Shown piece by piece: positions 1 to 10,521 of a stretch of 64,000 bases of DNA. Made by a program: the position numbers and the translations under genes. Origin of the DNA: Gammaproteobacteria bacterium (GTDB taxonomy: Bacteria > Pseudomonadota > Gammaproteobacteria > Steroidobacterales > Steroidobacteraceae); the NCBI GenBank assembly GCA_027365225.1, contig DAHXNV010000001.1, positions 58,004 to 122,003 on the forward strand, in the 5' to 3' direction. How positions within the stretch are numbered: position 1 is the first letter of the stretch; each line of letters begins with the position of its first letter. The notes under the pieces were generated by a model. The model saw only the letters and a list, made by a program, of their open reading frames with translations. It did not search any database and was not told the origin of the DNA.

Positions 1-555
1 CTCGATCCAGCCCCGCACACTCAACGGTCGGGCTGCGGCGCGCCAGGACTCGCCCAGCCGCTCGCGCAACTCGTGCGTGGCGCGGGGCGCGGTCCGCAGC
101 TCCTGCAGCAGCTGGCGCTGCTTCGGGGCCCGCGCCGGCTCGCCCCGCGCGCAGGCTTGCTCGCCGGCGGATGTGATTCGCCAGCATTCCTCGCTGGCCT
201 GAGTGCTGGCCCCGGTGCGCAGCGCCGTGGGCAGCGCGCTCGCCACGACTTCTCCGATGGGGTGATGATAGTAACCTGCCGCCCATTGCAGCAGCTGCAG
301 CAGGTCGGAATCGACGATCGGCCGCTCGTCGAGCACATCAAGGATGCTTTTGAGCTTCTCCTCGGGCACGTCCGAGCGCTCAGCGCAGCCCATGACGACC
401 CCGATCATCCGGTGCGGTCCGAACGGAACGCGCACCCGCATCCCCGCGCCAGCGGCGCGGTGTCCCTGAAGGTCCGTCGTTGCCCGCGCCCGGTAGTCGA
501 ACAGCCGGCGCACGGGCGTGGGGAGGGCCACACGCAGAACAGAGGCGGAGGACAT
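1..555 (-). CDS. priA: Primosomal protein N' (PriA), N-terminal part, runs off left edge
   Basis: An open frame reads from an ATG at 555 to the window edge (185 codons, no stop). PriA is the replication-restart helicase that loads the primosome at stalled forks. The visible part is the N-terminal DNA-binding region: it opens VLRVALPTPVRRLFDYRA, followed by GMRVRVPFGPHRMIGVVMG and a WAAGYYHHPIGEVVASALP segment, all typical of PriA. The helicase motifs and zinc region lie outside the window. It diverges from the sigma-factor operon at 642 across an 86 bp spacer. The family call is from remembered motifs, not a search. Confidence 0.9.
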   Translation of the reverse strand, partial: MSSASVLRVALPTPVRRLFDYRARATTDLQGHRAAGAGMRVRVPFGPHRMIGVVMGCAERSDVPEEKLKSILDVLDERPIVDSDLLQLLQWAAGYYHHPIGEVVASALPTALRTGASTQASEECWRITSAGEQACARGEPARAPKQRQLLQELRTAPRATHELRERLGESWRAAARPLSVRGWIE

Positions 556-641
556 GGAAGATATTGAAAAACCAGGAATAATCCGCATCGCGCGCGGCGC
601 GTCGCCGTCAACCGACAGGCGATGCGCGCGTTATACGGGGC

Positions 642-1262
642 ATGCCTGAGTCTGTTACGCTCGTCCCGCCTTATAGCATGCCGGCTGCCGCAGGCGGCGA
701 TGTGGATCTTCCGAATTCGAATGCCCAGATCCTAGAACGCACGCTTGGCCTGTTTCTGGCGAGCGTCGAACTCAGGGCATTCCGGATCGCCCGCGCGGCT
801 TTGCGCGACGAGGACGATGCGCTCGATGCGGTGCAGGACGCGATGCTGCACCTGGTGCGCGCCTACGCGCATCGTCCGCCGGAGCAATGGAAGCCGCTGT
901 TCTACCGGATTCTCGAGAACCGCATTCGTGACATGCAGCGGCGGCGCAGCGTGCGCAATCGGGTGATGTCATGGCTGCCTTTCGCGGCCGATGGGGACGA
1001 CACCGCCGATCCCATTGCCGAGGCGGTCAGCCCGCAGATGCCGCCGGAGCGGCGGCTGGAGCTCGATGAGAGCCTGGCCGCGCTGGAGCGGGCACTGGCG
1101 GCGCTACCGCGCCGCCAGCAACAGGTGTTTCTCCTGCGTACGCTGGAGGGTCTCGATGTCGCGCAGACGGCGCACGCCATGGGCTGCTCGCAAGGCAGTG
1201 TCAAAACCCATTACTTCCGGGCGCTGCGCGCGCTGCGGGCCCAGCTCGGAGATCTCGAATGA
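642..1262 (+). CDS. ECF-type RNA polymerase sigma factor
   Basis: A 206-residue sigma-70-family protein. Region 2 is seen around residues 45-110 (DAVQDAMLHLVRAY, then FYRILENRIRDMQRRR, the core-binding and -10 recognition helices). Region 4 is at about 150-200 (LPRRQQQVFLLRTLEGLDVAQTA, then CSQGSVKTHYFRALRALRA), a classic helix-turn-helix for -35 binding. No region 3 lies between, as in ECF factors. Its TGA overlaps the ATG of the next gene, so the two are translationally coupled. The operon order sigma / short one-helix protein / small exported protein / DUF3106 protein recurs in gammaproteobacteria. The signal it responds to is unknown; start at 642 is the first ATG, with another in frame at 678. 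Confidence 0.88.
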   Translation: MPESVTLVPPYSMPAAAGGDVDLPNSNAQILERTLGLFLASVELRAFRIARAALRDEDDALDAVQDAMLHLVRAYAHRPPEQWKPLFYRILENRIRDMQRRRSVRNRVMSWLPFAADGDDTADPIAEAVSPQMPPERRLELDESLAALERALAALPRRQQQVFLLRTLEGLDVAQTAHAMGCSQGSVKTHYFRALRALRAQLGDLE

Positions 1263-1690
1263 CCGCCCGGAATGACGATCTGGCCGGGTTTGAGCGGCGG
1301 GTGCGGGCTGTCCTGGAGCACGATGCGGCCGGGGCGAGCGGGCGCGTTCGGTCGCGGCTGACTCAAGCGCGTCACGTAGCCCTGGCCGGTGCTCGTGCAC
1401 GGCGCGAGATGCCGTCCGGGCGGCTGCCGCGGCCGCGGGCCTGGCTGCCGGCGACTGTCACCGCGGCGGCGGCGCTGGCGGCTGTTTGGCTGTTGCGGCC
1501 GTACCGGGCCGCGCAACCGCGCGCACCCCGGATCGTGACCGCGCAGAACGTGCAGCTGCTGACGGATCGCGATGGCTTGGCATTGGTCGAGGGTGGGGAC
1601 GGCGAGTTCTACGAGTGGGCCGTGGCGCAGGCACGGAGTACGCCGGTTTCGGCTGCCGGCGAGGCCGGACCGGGCAAGCATGGCGGTTGA
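1259..1690 (+). CDS. Small single-pass membrane protein, DUF3619-like, candidate anti-sigma partner
   Basis: A 143-residue protein coupled to the sigma gene by an ATGA overlap. A basic cytoplasmic N-terminus (residues 1-60, with a helical FERRVRAVLEHDA start) is followed by one hydrophobic helix (about 61-80, WLPATVTAAAALAAVWLL) and a short outer segment ending in an acidic/aromatic patch (LALVEGGDGEFYEWAVAQ). This layout matches DUF3619-type proteins that sit next to ECF sigma genes. An anti-sigma role is inferred from position and topology only; no zinc-binding anti-sigma motif is visible. Confidence 0.6.
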   Translation: MTARNDDLAGFERRVRAVLEHDAAGASGRVRSRLTQARHVALAGARARREMPSGRLPRPRAWLPATVTAAAALAAVWLLRPYRAAQPRAPRIVTAQNVQLLTDRDGLALVEGGDGEFYEWAVAQARSTPVSAAGEAGPGKHGG

Positions 1691-1997
1691 GCGTTGTCAT
1701 GGGGCGATTGCCGCGATGCTCCTGGCCGGCGCGCTCTTGCCGCTGGCGCGCGCGGCGCCACCGCCGGCGGCGCACCCGGCGCACCCGGCGCACCGGCCGG
1801 TGCCGCTGGCTCTGTTGGAGTTTCTCGGCGCCCGGGCACCTGCGAGCCCTGCACGCAAGTCCGACAGTAGCCGCTGGCTGCAGTATCTGTCACGGCTCAA
1901 TCTGGGCAAGACCGTGCACGCTGCCCAGACCCCGGCACCGGCACGGCGCAAGCCTGCGCGCGGGTCGTCCTCTGTGAAGAAGGAACGCGGCCGATGA
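1680..1997 (+). CDS. Hypothetical small exported protein
   Basis: 105 residues from the ATG at 1680, which lies inside the end of the previous gene (11 bp overlap). It has a probable signal peptide (ATGs open MAVERCHGAIAAMLLAGALL, then PLARAAPPP), a short HPAHPAHRP repeat, and a basic C-terminus rich in Lys and Arg. A longer in-frame opening at 1572 would destroy the signal peptide and overlap the upstream gene more, so I reject it. Its stop overlaps the start of the DUF3106 gene. I recognise no domain; function unknown. Confidence 0.55.
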   Translation: MAVERCHGAIAAMLLAGALLPLARAAPPPAAHPAHPAHRPVPLALLEFLGARAPASPARKSDSSRWLQYLSRLNLGKTVHAAQTPAPARRKPARGSSSVKKERGR

Positions 1998-2677
1998 ATA
2001 GGGTGTGGCGCATCGCTCTGCTTGTTCTGCTGCTCGTGTCGGGGCCGGCGTGGGGCGTGGCGGCGCACACGGCGCACGGCGCGGTGTCCTGGTCGGCGCT
2101 CTCGAGCGCTCAGCAGCATTTGCTGGCGCAATTACGGGGCGAGTGGGCGCGGCTGCCGGCGGCGCGGCAGCGCGCGCTCGCGCGCGGCAGCCGGATCTGG
2201 CTGCATATGTCGCGGGCGCAACGGCGGCAGGCGCAGCAGCGTTTTCGCAAATGGCGGCAGTTGACGCCGCAGCGCCGGGAGCTGCTGCGGCGCCGCTGGC
2301 GGCAGTTTCGGGCGCTGCCGGCCTCGCAGCGTGCCGCAATCCGCCGCAGTTTCCAGCAGTTCGAGCGCCTGCCCGCATGGCGCCGGCAGCAGCTGCGCCA
2401 GCACTGGGAGCGCGCGACACCCGCGCAACGCCAGATGATGATCGCAACCATGCGCCGGGAAATGCGCCATCAGCGCATGCTGCAGCAGCGGATGCTCGGG
2501 CCGCACACGATCCCCCGGTTGCGGCCGAATCCGCCCTTTGATTTTGGCCGCAGGCGCTTCGGACCGGGGGGATTCGGACCCCCACACGGCAATTTCGGCG
2601 GCGTTCCGGGCGGGATGCCCCACGGCATGCCCGGAATCGGCATGCCGCACCGATTCATGATGCCGCCGCGTCCCTAG
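1994..2677 (+). CDS. DUF3106-type exported protein, Arg/Gln-rich with Gly/Pro/Phe tail
   Basis: 227 residues, last gene of the sigma operon, starting at an ATGA overlap. A signal peptide (about residues 1-24, LLVLLLVSGPAWGVAAH) is followed by repeated helical units of the form W..LP..QR..(L/A)..(W/F)..(L/M)..(Q/R)R (residues 35-160), for example RWRQFRALPASQRAAIRRSF and QQFERLPAWRRQQLRQHW. This repetitive W-LP-QR pattern is the hallmark of DUF3106. The last 55 residues form a low-complexity Gly/Pro/Phe/Met region. It probably acts in the periplasm; the actual function of the family is unknown to me. Confidence 0.75.
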   Translation: MNRVWRIALLVLLLVSGPAWGVAAHTAHGAVSWSALSSAQQHLLAQLRGEWARLPAARQRALARGSRIWLHMSRAQRRQAQQRFRKWRQLTPQRRELLRRRWRQFRALPASQRAAIRRSFQQFERLPAWRRQQLRQHWERATPAQRQMMIATMRREMRHQRMLQQRMLGPHTIPRLRPNPPFDFGRRRFGPGGFGPPHGNFGGVPGGMPHGMPGIGMPHRFMMPPRP

Positions 2678-2700
2678 GGGGCGGTCCGGCCGAGTGTCGC

Positions 2701-4092
2701 CTAGCCCGCCTTGACCGCCTGAATCAGCTCCGCGGCCGCTTTCTGCGCATCGCCGTAGAGCATGCGGGTATTGTCGAGGTAGAACAGGGCGTTCTCGATG
2801 CCCGAGAAACCCGCGCCTTGACCGCGCTTGATCACGATGACGTTCTTGGCCCGATCGGCGTTCAGGATGGGCATGCCGTAGATGGGGCTCGACTTGTCGG
2901 TTCGGGCCACCGGATTGACCACGTCATTGGCCCCGATGATCAGTGCCACGTCGGTGGTGTCGAACTCGGCATTGATCTCATCCAAGTCCCCGATCAGGTC
3001 GTAGGGCACGCCGGCCTCGGCCAGCAGCACGTTCATGTGCCCGGGCATGCGTCCGGCCACCGGATGGATGGCGAAACGCACCGTCACGCCCCGGTCGATC
3101 AGCAGTTGGCACAGCTCCCAGATCTTGTGCTGCGCCTGCGCCACCGCCATGCCGTAGCCCGGCACGACGATCACCTTCTCGGCGTAGGCGATCATCACGC
3201 CGGCATCGGCGGCGTCAATGGGCTTGAGCGAGCCGGCGATCGTCCCGCCCTGGGCCGCGCTTTCACCGAAATTGGAGAACAACACATTGGCCAGCGAGCG
3301 GTTCATCGCCTTGGCCATCAGCTGGGTGAGGAGCGTGCCGGCCGCCCCGACCACCATGCCGGCGATGATCATCGCGGCATTGCCCAGCACGAAACCCTCG
3401 AAGGCGACCGCGAGGCCGGTGCATGCGTTGTAGAGGGAAATGACCACCGGCATATCCGCCCCGCCGATCGGTATGGTGACCAGAACACCGAAGGCGAGCG
3501 CCAGCGCGAAAAAAGCGATCACCAGCTGCATCGGGGCGTCGCCGCGCAGTGCGATCATCCATGCCCCGACCACGACGGTGGCGAGCAGCACCAGGAAGTT
3601 GACGATCTGTTGGCCGCGATAGCGCAGCGACTTCTTGATCAGGCCCTGTAGCTTGGCGAAGGCGATGAGGCTGCCGCTGAACGATACCGCGCCGATCAGG
3701 GCACCGATCACCGCCAGCACCACGGGCGCCGGCGCGAACGGGTGGCCGCGCACCAGCTCCTGGCAGGCGATGGCGGCGGCCGCCCCGCCGCCCATGCCAT
3801 TGTAGAGAGCCACCATCTGCGGCATCGCGGTCATCGGTACACGCTTGCCGCTCCACCAGGCCGCCAGACCGCCCACGAAAATCGCGGTCAGGATCAGGAT
3901 GTCATTGTGCATTCCCGGCCACAGGAACGTGACCAGGCCGGCAATCAACATGCCCACGCCCGCCCAGATGATTCCGCCGCGCGCCCCTTTGGGCGAACTC
4001 ATGCGCTTGAGGCCGATGATGAACAGCAGCGCGGCGGCGAAATACACCGCCTGAATCAGATCGCCGGTCACCGAGGCCGGTAGTGCGCTCAT
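2701..4092 (-). CDS. pntB: NAD(P) transhydrogenase subunit beta
   Basis: 463 residues. PntB carries the proton-translocating membrane domain II helices and the NADP(H)-binding domain III of the energy-linked transhydrogenase, which makes NADPH from NADH using the proton gradient. The N-terminal half is strongly hydrophobic; the C-terminal half shows the domain III motifs VPGYGMAVAQAQ, a GRMPGHMNVLLAEA stretch, GANDVVNPVA and VIKRGQGAGFSGIEN. It is the last gene of a pntAA-pntAB-pntB operon, overlapping pntAB by 4 bp, and converges on the sigma operon. Confidence 0.95.
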   Translation of the reverse strand: MSALPASVTGDLIQAVYFAAALLFIIGLKRMSSPKGARGGIIWAGVGMLIAGLVTFLWPGMHNDILILTAIFVGGLAAWWSGKRVPMTAMPQMVALYNGMGGGAAAAIACQELVRGHPFAPAPVVLAVIGALIGAVSFSGSLIAFAKLQGLIKKSLRYRGQQIVNFLVLLATVVVGAWMIALRGDAPMQLVIAFFALALAFGVLVTIPIGGADMPVVISLYNACTGLAVAFEGFVLGNAAMIIAGMVVGAAGTLLTQLMAKAMNRSLANVLFSNFGESAAQGGTIAGSLKPIDAADAGVMIAYAEKVIVVPGYGMAVAQAQHKIWELCQLLIDRGVTVRFAIHPVAGRMPGHMNVLLAEAGVPYDLIGDLDEINAEFDTTDVALIIGANDVVNPVARTDKSSPIYGMPILNADRAKNVIVIKRGQGAGFSGIENALFYLDNTRMLYGDAQKAAAELIQAVKAG

Positions 4093-4391
4093 GCTCTGCC
4101 GCCTTTGCGCTTGTCCTGACTCGATTTGAACATCTCGAGCATCCGCTCGGTGGAGACGTAGCCGCCGACCACGTTGCCGGAGGCGAGCAGCACGCCGATG
4201 AAGCCTATCGTCCTCTCGAGCGGGGTATGGGCGTTGCCGAGCTCCACCATCGCGCCGACCAGCACGATACCGTGCACGAAATTCGAGCCCGACATCAGTG
4301 GCGTGTGCAGGATCACCGGCACGCGCGCGATGACTTCGTAGCCGGTGAAGGCCGCCAGCATGAAGATGTAAAGTGCGATGATTCCAGTCAT
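4089..4391 (-). CDS. pntAB: NAD(P) transhydrogenase subunit alpha-2 (membrane part)
   Basis: 100 residues with about three hydrophobic helices (IIALYIFMLAAFTGYEVI, then ILHTPLMSGSNFVHGIVLVG, then a third). This is the separate C-terminal membrane piece of the alpha subunit, as in three-subunit transhydrogenases; in E. coli it is fused to the alpha chain. The SGSNFVHGI motif is diagnostic. It overlaps pntB by 4 bp and lies 24 bp after pntAA. Confidence 0.93.
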   Translation of the reverse strand: MTGIIALYIFMLAAFTGYEVIARVPVILHTPLMSGSNFVHGIVLVGAMVELGNAHTPLERTIGFIGVLLASGNVVGGYVSTERMLEMFKSSQDKRKGGRA

Positions 4392-4415
4392 GATTTCCCC
4401 CCGATTCGAGGCTGC

Positions 4416-5537
4416 TCAGCCTGTGATCGCCTTGCGGGTCGGCTCGTGGCGGATTTCACCGGCATGCGTGAGACACGACTGGGCGAAGACCTCGTCATTC
4501 CAGTCCACCTCGAGGGCTCCCTGCCTGATTGCCGGTGTCAGGAAATTGAACAGATTGCGCGCATACATTTCGCTGGCGTTGTAAGCCAACTGCGCCGGGA
4601 GGTTGACCGGTCCGATCACCTGCACGCCCCGATGGACGACGGTTTCCCCCGGGCGCGTCAGCTCGCAGTTGCCGCCTTGTTCGGCGGCAAGGTCCACGAT
4701 CACTGATCCGGGCCGCATCCGCTCCAGCGCGCCGCGCAGGATGATCTTGGGTGCGGGCCGGCCCGGGACGGCAGCAGTGCTGATCAGCGCATCGGCGGCG
4801 GCGATCCGCGCATCGAGCGCCTCCTGCTGGCTGCGCCGCTCGGCCTCGGTGAGTTCTCGCGCGTATCCGCCCGTGCCTTCGGCGCTGACGCCCGTGTCGA
4901 GGAATTTCGCGCCGAGGGATTTGACTTGTTCGCGTGTGGCGCTGCGGACGTCGTACGCCTCCACCATCGCCCCGAGGCGCCGCGCCGTCGCGATCGCCTG
5001 CAGTCCCGCCACGCCGGCGCCGATGACCAGCACCTGGGCGGGCCGGATCGTTCCGGCGGCGGTGGTCAGCATCGGCAGGAATTTCTGCAGGTGGTCGGCC
5101 GCGATCAGCACCGCCTTGTAACCGGCAACGGCCGCTTGTGAAGAGAGCGCATCCATCGATTGCGCACGCGAGATGCGCGGCACGAGTTCCATCGCGAAGC
5201 TGGTCGCGCCCGCGCGCTGCAGGGCCAGGATCTCCTCGCGCCGGGCGTGGGGCTGCAGGAAGCCGACGAGCACCGCGCCGGCTTTGAGCGAGCCAATCTG
5301 AGCTGCGGCGAGCGGCTGCACGGTGAGCAGCACGTCCGCCTGGGCGAGCACCCCGGCGGCATCGCTCCACTCGACGCCGCGGTAGGCCGAATCGGGAAAG
5401 TTGGCCCGTTCCCCGGCGCCCCGCTCGAGCAGGATCCGGGCGCCTGCCCGGATGAATTTCTCGGCCACTTCCGGTACCAGGCTGACCCGTGTCTCGCGGG
5501 GCGCCGCTTCGCGCAGCGCGCCGATAATGATTGGCAT
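4416..5537 (-). CDS. pntAA: NAD(P) transhydrogenase subunit alpha-1 (NAD-binding)
   Basis: 373 residues from the ATG at 5537; an upstream in-frame start at 5567 would add ten residues unlike the family, whereas MPIIIGALREAAPRETRVSL is the usual N-terminus. It forms the soluble domain I that binds NAD(H). The alanine dehydrogenase/PNT fold is visible, with VLVIGAGVAGLQAIATARRL followed by AYDVR as the Rossmann dinucleotide loop (about residues 166-190). It ends before any membrane helix, consistent with a split alpha subunit. A promoter is expected in the divergent spacer shared with the HNH gene. Confidence 0.94.
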   Translation of the reverse strand: MPIIIGALREAAPRETRVSLVPEVAEKFIRAGARILLERGAGERANFPDSAYRGVEWSDAAGVLAQADVLLTVQPLAAAQIGSLKAGAVLVGFLQPHARREEILALQRAGATSFAMELVPRISRAQSMDALSSQAAVAGYKAVLIAADHLQKFLPMLTTAAGTIRPAQVLVIGAGVAGLQAIATARRLGAMVEAYDVRSATREQVKSLGAKFLDTGVSAEGTGGYARELTEAERRSQQEALDARIAAADALISTAAVPGRPAPKIILRGALERMRPGSVIVDLAAEQGGNCELTRPGETVVHRGVQVIGPVNLPAQLAYNASEMYARNLFNFLTPAIRQGALEVDWNDEVFAQSCLTHAGEIRHEPTRKAITG

Positions 5538-5656
5538 CGATGGCCCTCGCAAAGCGGCAACCGGCACGGTTTACGGGGCGCCGGCCCCTGGAGTGTCTAC
5601 CCTACACGTTGGCACGTTGAACTCAAGTACATTCTTGCCTTAATCTTAAGGCCGTC

Positions 5657-6331
5657 ATGATGGGCATCGACCTCGATCGGGCCGATCACGGTGTGATCGA
5701 CGACCCGCACATCATCCCGGCCGGAACGGCACGCGGGCTCTCCCAACTCGTGCTGCGTGCGGACGTATCCGGGATGCCGCTCGAGTGGATCGATTATCGG
5801 GAGGCGGCCCGGCTGTACACTCAGGGGCAGGTGGCGTACACCTGCGGCAGCCGGCTGTATACGCTGTTCGGCGGGATCAACGCGCTGACCGGCCGGCGCA
5901 CCGCGCTCGAGATCAACTCCATCGTCGCCACCGTGGGGCACACCGGCAACCCCGGCAGCACGCGCCACGATTACGTGCCGCCGCTGAACAACCAGACGCT
6001 GTTTCGCCGGGACGCCCACGTTTGCATGTACTGTGGGCTGCGTTTCCCGACCCGGGAGCTCTCGCGCGATCACGTCCGGCCATTCAGCCAGGGAGGCCTC
6101 GACATCTGGACCAACGTGGTGACGGCCTGCCGGCGCTGCAACAACCAGAAGGCCTCGCGCACCCCGGAGCAGGCGCACATGCAGCTGATCGCGGTGCCGT
6201 TCACGCCCACCTATGCCGAGTACGTCTTCCTGAAGGGGCGGCGTGTGCTGGCCGACCAGATGGAGTACCTGCTGGCGCACTTCCCGCGGTCGAGCCCGTT
6301 GCACGACCGTATCCAGCGCTGGCTGAGCTGA
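5657..6331 (+). CDS. HNH endonuclease family protein
   Basis: 224 residues; starts ATGATG at 5657. The HNH core spans about residues 115-170: CMYCGLRFPTRELSRDHVRP supplies the first Cys pair and the DH metal ligand, then SQGGLDIWTNVVTACRRCNNQKASRTP gives the Asn, second Cys pair and closing residues. The preceding WIDYREAARLYTQGQVAY segment is shared with chromosomal HNH proteins found widely in proteobacteria with no known substrate. It faces away from pntAA. A DNA-nicking or repair role is inferred from the family only; it is not linked to a restriction system here. Confidence 0.85.
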   Translation: MMGIDLDRADHGVIDDPHIIPAGTARGLSQLVLRADVSGMPLEWIDYREAARLYTQGQVAYTCGSRLYTLFGGINALTGRRTALEINSIVATVGHTGNPGSTRHDYVPPLNNQTLFRRDAHVCMYCGLRFPTRELSRDHVRPFSQGGLDIWTNVVTACRRCNNQKASRTPEQAHMQLIAVPFTPTYAEYVFLKGRRVLADQMEYLLAHFPRSSPLHDRIQRWLS

Positions 6332-6379
6332 CGCGGGCTCGGCCGCAAGCTGCGCGCGCGGATGGTGGAATAGCCGACG

Positions 6380-7303
6380 TTGGTTTACCTCATCGACGCT
6401 TCGGTCTACGTTTTCCGCGCCTATCACTCGCAATTGCCCGACATGCTCGACATCGAGCAGCGGCCGGTGCACGCCGTATTCGGCTTTGCCCGCTTCCTCG
6501 GCGACCTGCTCGAGCGGACTCGGCCGGAGCTGATTGCGGTGGCCTTCGACCGGCGGCTCGCCTCCTCCTACCGCAACGACATCTATCCGCCCTACAAGGC
6601 CAACCGCGAGCCCGCGCCGCCGGATCTGGCGGCCCAATTCGATTACTGCCGCGAGCTGTGTGCCCGGCTCGGCCTCGCGGTGTTCGTCGATTCGCGCTAC
6701 GAGGCGGACGATCTGATCGGGACGCTCTCGTGCCTGATGCGCCGGCAGGGGATTCCCTCGGCGTTCATCACGCGTGACAAGGATTTCGCCCAGCTGGTGC
6801 GCGTGGGTGATCTGTACTGGGATTTCGGCGCCCGCGGCCAGCTGGGCTATCACGAGGTCGAGCGCCGCTTCGGGGTACGGCCGGAGCGCTTCGCCGATTA
6901 CCTGGCGCTCACCGGAGATGTATCCGACAACATCCCGGGCGTGCCTGGCGTCGGACCGAAGACCGCCTCGGCGCTGATGCGCGCATTCGGCTCGATCGAC
7001 GAGTTGTATGCCGGACTCGGGCGGGTGACGGCGCTCGGCCTGCGCGGCGGCCGCGAGCTGCGGGAGCGGCTGCGCGAGCATCGCGAGATGGTGTATCTGG
7101 CGCGCCGTCTCACCCGCATCGTATGCGACATGCCGCTCGAGGTGACGCCTCGGGATCTGCGGCCGCGCGTGCCGGATCTGGCGGCGCTGGGCATGCTCTA
7201 TGATCGGCTGCGATTCGGCCAGCTGCTGCGCTGTCAGGGCGAGCGTCTGGCTGCCTGGGTTGCCGAGCGGGGCGGCGGGTCTGCGCCGGGCGATGATGCG
7301 TGA
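6380..7303 (+). CDS. 5'-3' exonuclease (FEN/Pol I 5'-nuclease-like)
   Basis: 307 residues starting with TTG at 6380; an in-frame TAG at 6371 rules out any earlier start, and GGTGGA at 6364-6369 can serve as the ribosome site. It is a stand-alone homolog of the 5'-nuclease domain of DNA polymerase I. Metal-binding acidic clusters are seen: LIDASVYVFRAYH at the N-terminus, VAFDRRLASSYRNDIYPPYK, YEADDLIGTL, ITRDKDFAQLV, and a helix-hairpin-helix region GDVSDNIPGVPGVGPKTAS. These match flap nucleases that process Okazaki or repair intermediates. It lies 48 bp after the HNH gene, possibly cotranscribed. Confidence 0.9.
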   Translation: MVYLIDASVYVFRAYHSQLPDMLDIEQRPVHAVFGFARFLGDLLERTRPELIAVAFDRRLASSYRNDIYPPYKANREPAPPDLAAQFDYCRELCARLGLAVFVDSRYEADDLIGTLSCLMRRQGIPSAFITRDKDFAQLVRVGDLYWDFGARGQLGYHEVERRFGVRPERFADYLALTGDVSDNIPGVPGVGPKTASALMRAFGSIDELYAGLGRVTALGLRGGRELRERLREHREMVYLARRLTRIVCDMPLEVTPRDLRPRVPDLAALGMLYDRLRFGQLLRCQGERLAAWVAERGGGSAPGDDA

Positions 7304-7309
7304 GCCTGG

Positions 7310-7328
7310 CATGCAGTGGTTCTGCATG
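7310..7328. promoter_or_regulatory. Short perfect inverted repeat between exonuclease and acs
   Basis: CATGCAG, 5 bp TGGTT loop, CTGCATG: perfect 7 bp arms, 57 bp before the acs start and just after the exonuclease stop. No T-run follows, so a terminator is unlikely. It could be an operator for acs. Function is inferred. Confidence 0.35.
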
Positions 7329-7385
7329 ATTTCCTGAGCGGTTCAGTTATGCTCGGCGCTCTTTGATCGGTCGATGGGGGCAAGC

Positions 7386-9614
<2,229 letters not shown>

Positions 9615-9698
9615 CGTGCGGATATTTCGGAGGCAGGCCAGACGCACGCCGCTGCACGATTCACCGGCGTGTCGCGGCAGCGTCAGCCGCCCCGAGAA

Positions 9699-9989
9699 TC
9701 AATGCGGCGTCAGCGGCTCGTAACGGCGCTCGCCACTTGCGGGGTCATAAAGGACCTCCATCGGTTGGCCCGTGGCGGGGTCCTCGAACCGCTCTCCGGT
9801 GCGTTCCCAGCGTCCGGCCACCGGTAGTTGCTTGCGGTAGCGCCAGCGCTCGAGGGCGGTGGCAATCGTCGCCAGGGTGCCGAACGCGAGCAGCTGCGCT
9901 CCGCCGTCCGTGCGCCCCAGCAGCAGCAGCGTGCCCCCGGCCAGGGCCGTGAGCACGCCTACGGCGAGGACCGCGGTGCGCAGCATCAT
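9699..9989 (-). CDS. Hypothetical membrane protein, two short helices and a soluble tail
   Basis: 96 residues. Two hydrophobic segments (about 5-25, AVLAVGVLTALAGGTLLLLG, and 30-45) precede a hydrophilic C-terminus with a RFEDPATGQPMEVLYDPASGERRYE stretch, a PATG/PASG near-repeat. It starts inside the end of ybjQ (4 bp overlap), so the two are probably cotranscribed. I do not recognise the family. Coding is supported by the coupling and by hydrophobic layout. Confidence 0.6.
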   Translation of the reverse strand: MMLRTAVLAVGVLTALAGGTLLLLGRTDGGAQLLAFGTLATIATALERWRYRKQLPVAGRWERTGERFEDPATGQPMEVLYDPASGERRYEPLTPH

Positions 9990-10309
9990 GGGGATTTCTC
10001 AATGTCCACCGCGGTGCCGTAAGCGACGATCTCGGTCATGGTCTGCCCGATCTCGGAGGAGTCGAAGCGCATCATGACGACGGCGTTCGCCTGCATCAGC
10101 GTCGCATTCTTCACCATGCGGTCGACGGCATGCCGACGCGCGTCCTCGAGCAGCTGCGTGTACTCGGAGATCTCGCCGCCGGCGAGCGAGCGCAGCCCCG
10201 CCATGATGTTGCCGGCTAGGCCGCGGCTGCGAACCACGACGCCGAACACCTGGCCTTTGACGGCGGTGACGCGATAGCCCGGGACATTCTCGGTTGTGAC
10301 GATCAGCAT
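9986..10309 (-). CDS. ybjQ: YbjQ/UPF0145 family protein
   Basis: 107 residues from the ATG at 10309; a longer opening from 10423 is rejected because MLIVTTENVPGYRVTAVKGQ is the canonical family start. The family forms a small pentameric fold (heavy-metal-binding-like, DUF74) of unknown role. Visible conserved segments are VFGVVVRSRGLAGNIMAGLR, SLAGGEISEYTQLLEDARR and NAVVMMRFDSSEIGQ. Followed by the small membrane protein gene, with which it overlaps. Confidence 0.9.
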   Translation of the reverse strand: MLIVTTENVPGYRVTAVKGQVFGVVVRSRGLAGNIMAGLRSLAGGEISEYTQLLEDARRHAVDRMVKNATLMQANAVVMMRFDSSEIGQTMTEIVAYGTAVDIEKSP

Positions 10310-10521
10310 CGGCGGCGACTCCTGTGCGGGTGTGCGCGGCGCCCGACGGGGCGCACCGTGGGGGCCTCGAGAGAATCGTAACACCGGGCATCGCGGGGCG
10401 TGCGCCGCGCACCAAGAGCGCAAATCTGCACGTTTTCGCCACCTATACCCCTGGCAGGGCCGTACCGGAAGCGCCTACTCTGTTCCGGTCCCTCAGGGAT
10501 CAATCCGCGGGAGCGGCGCGC

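Noticed and set aside
7304-7340. Sigma-54 promoter before acs (TGGCATG...CTGCA)
   Set aside because: The GG to GC spacing is longer than the required ten bases.
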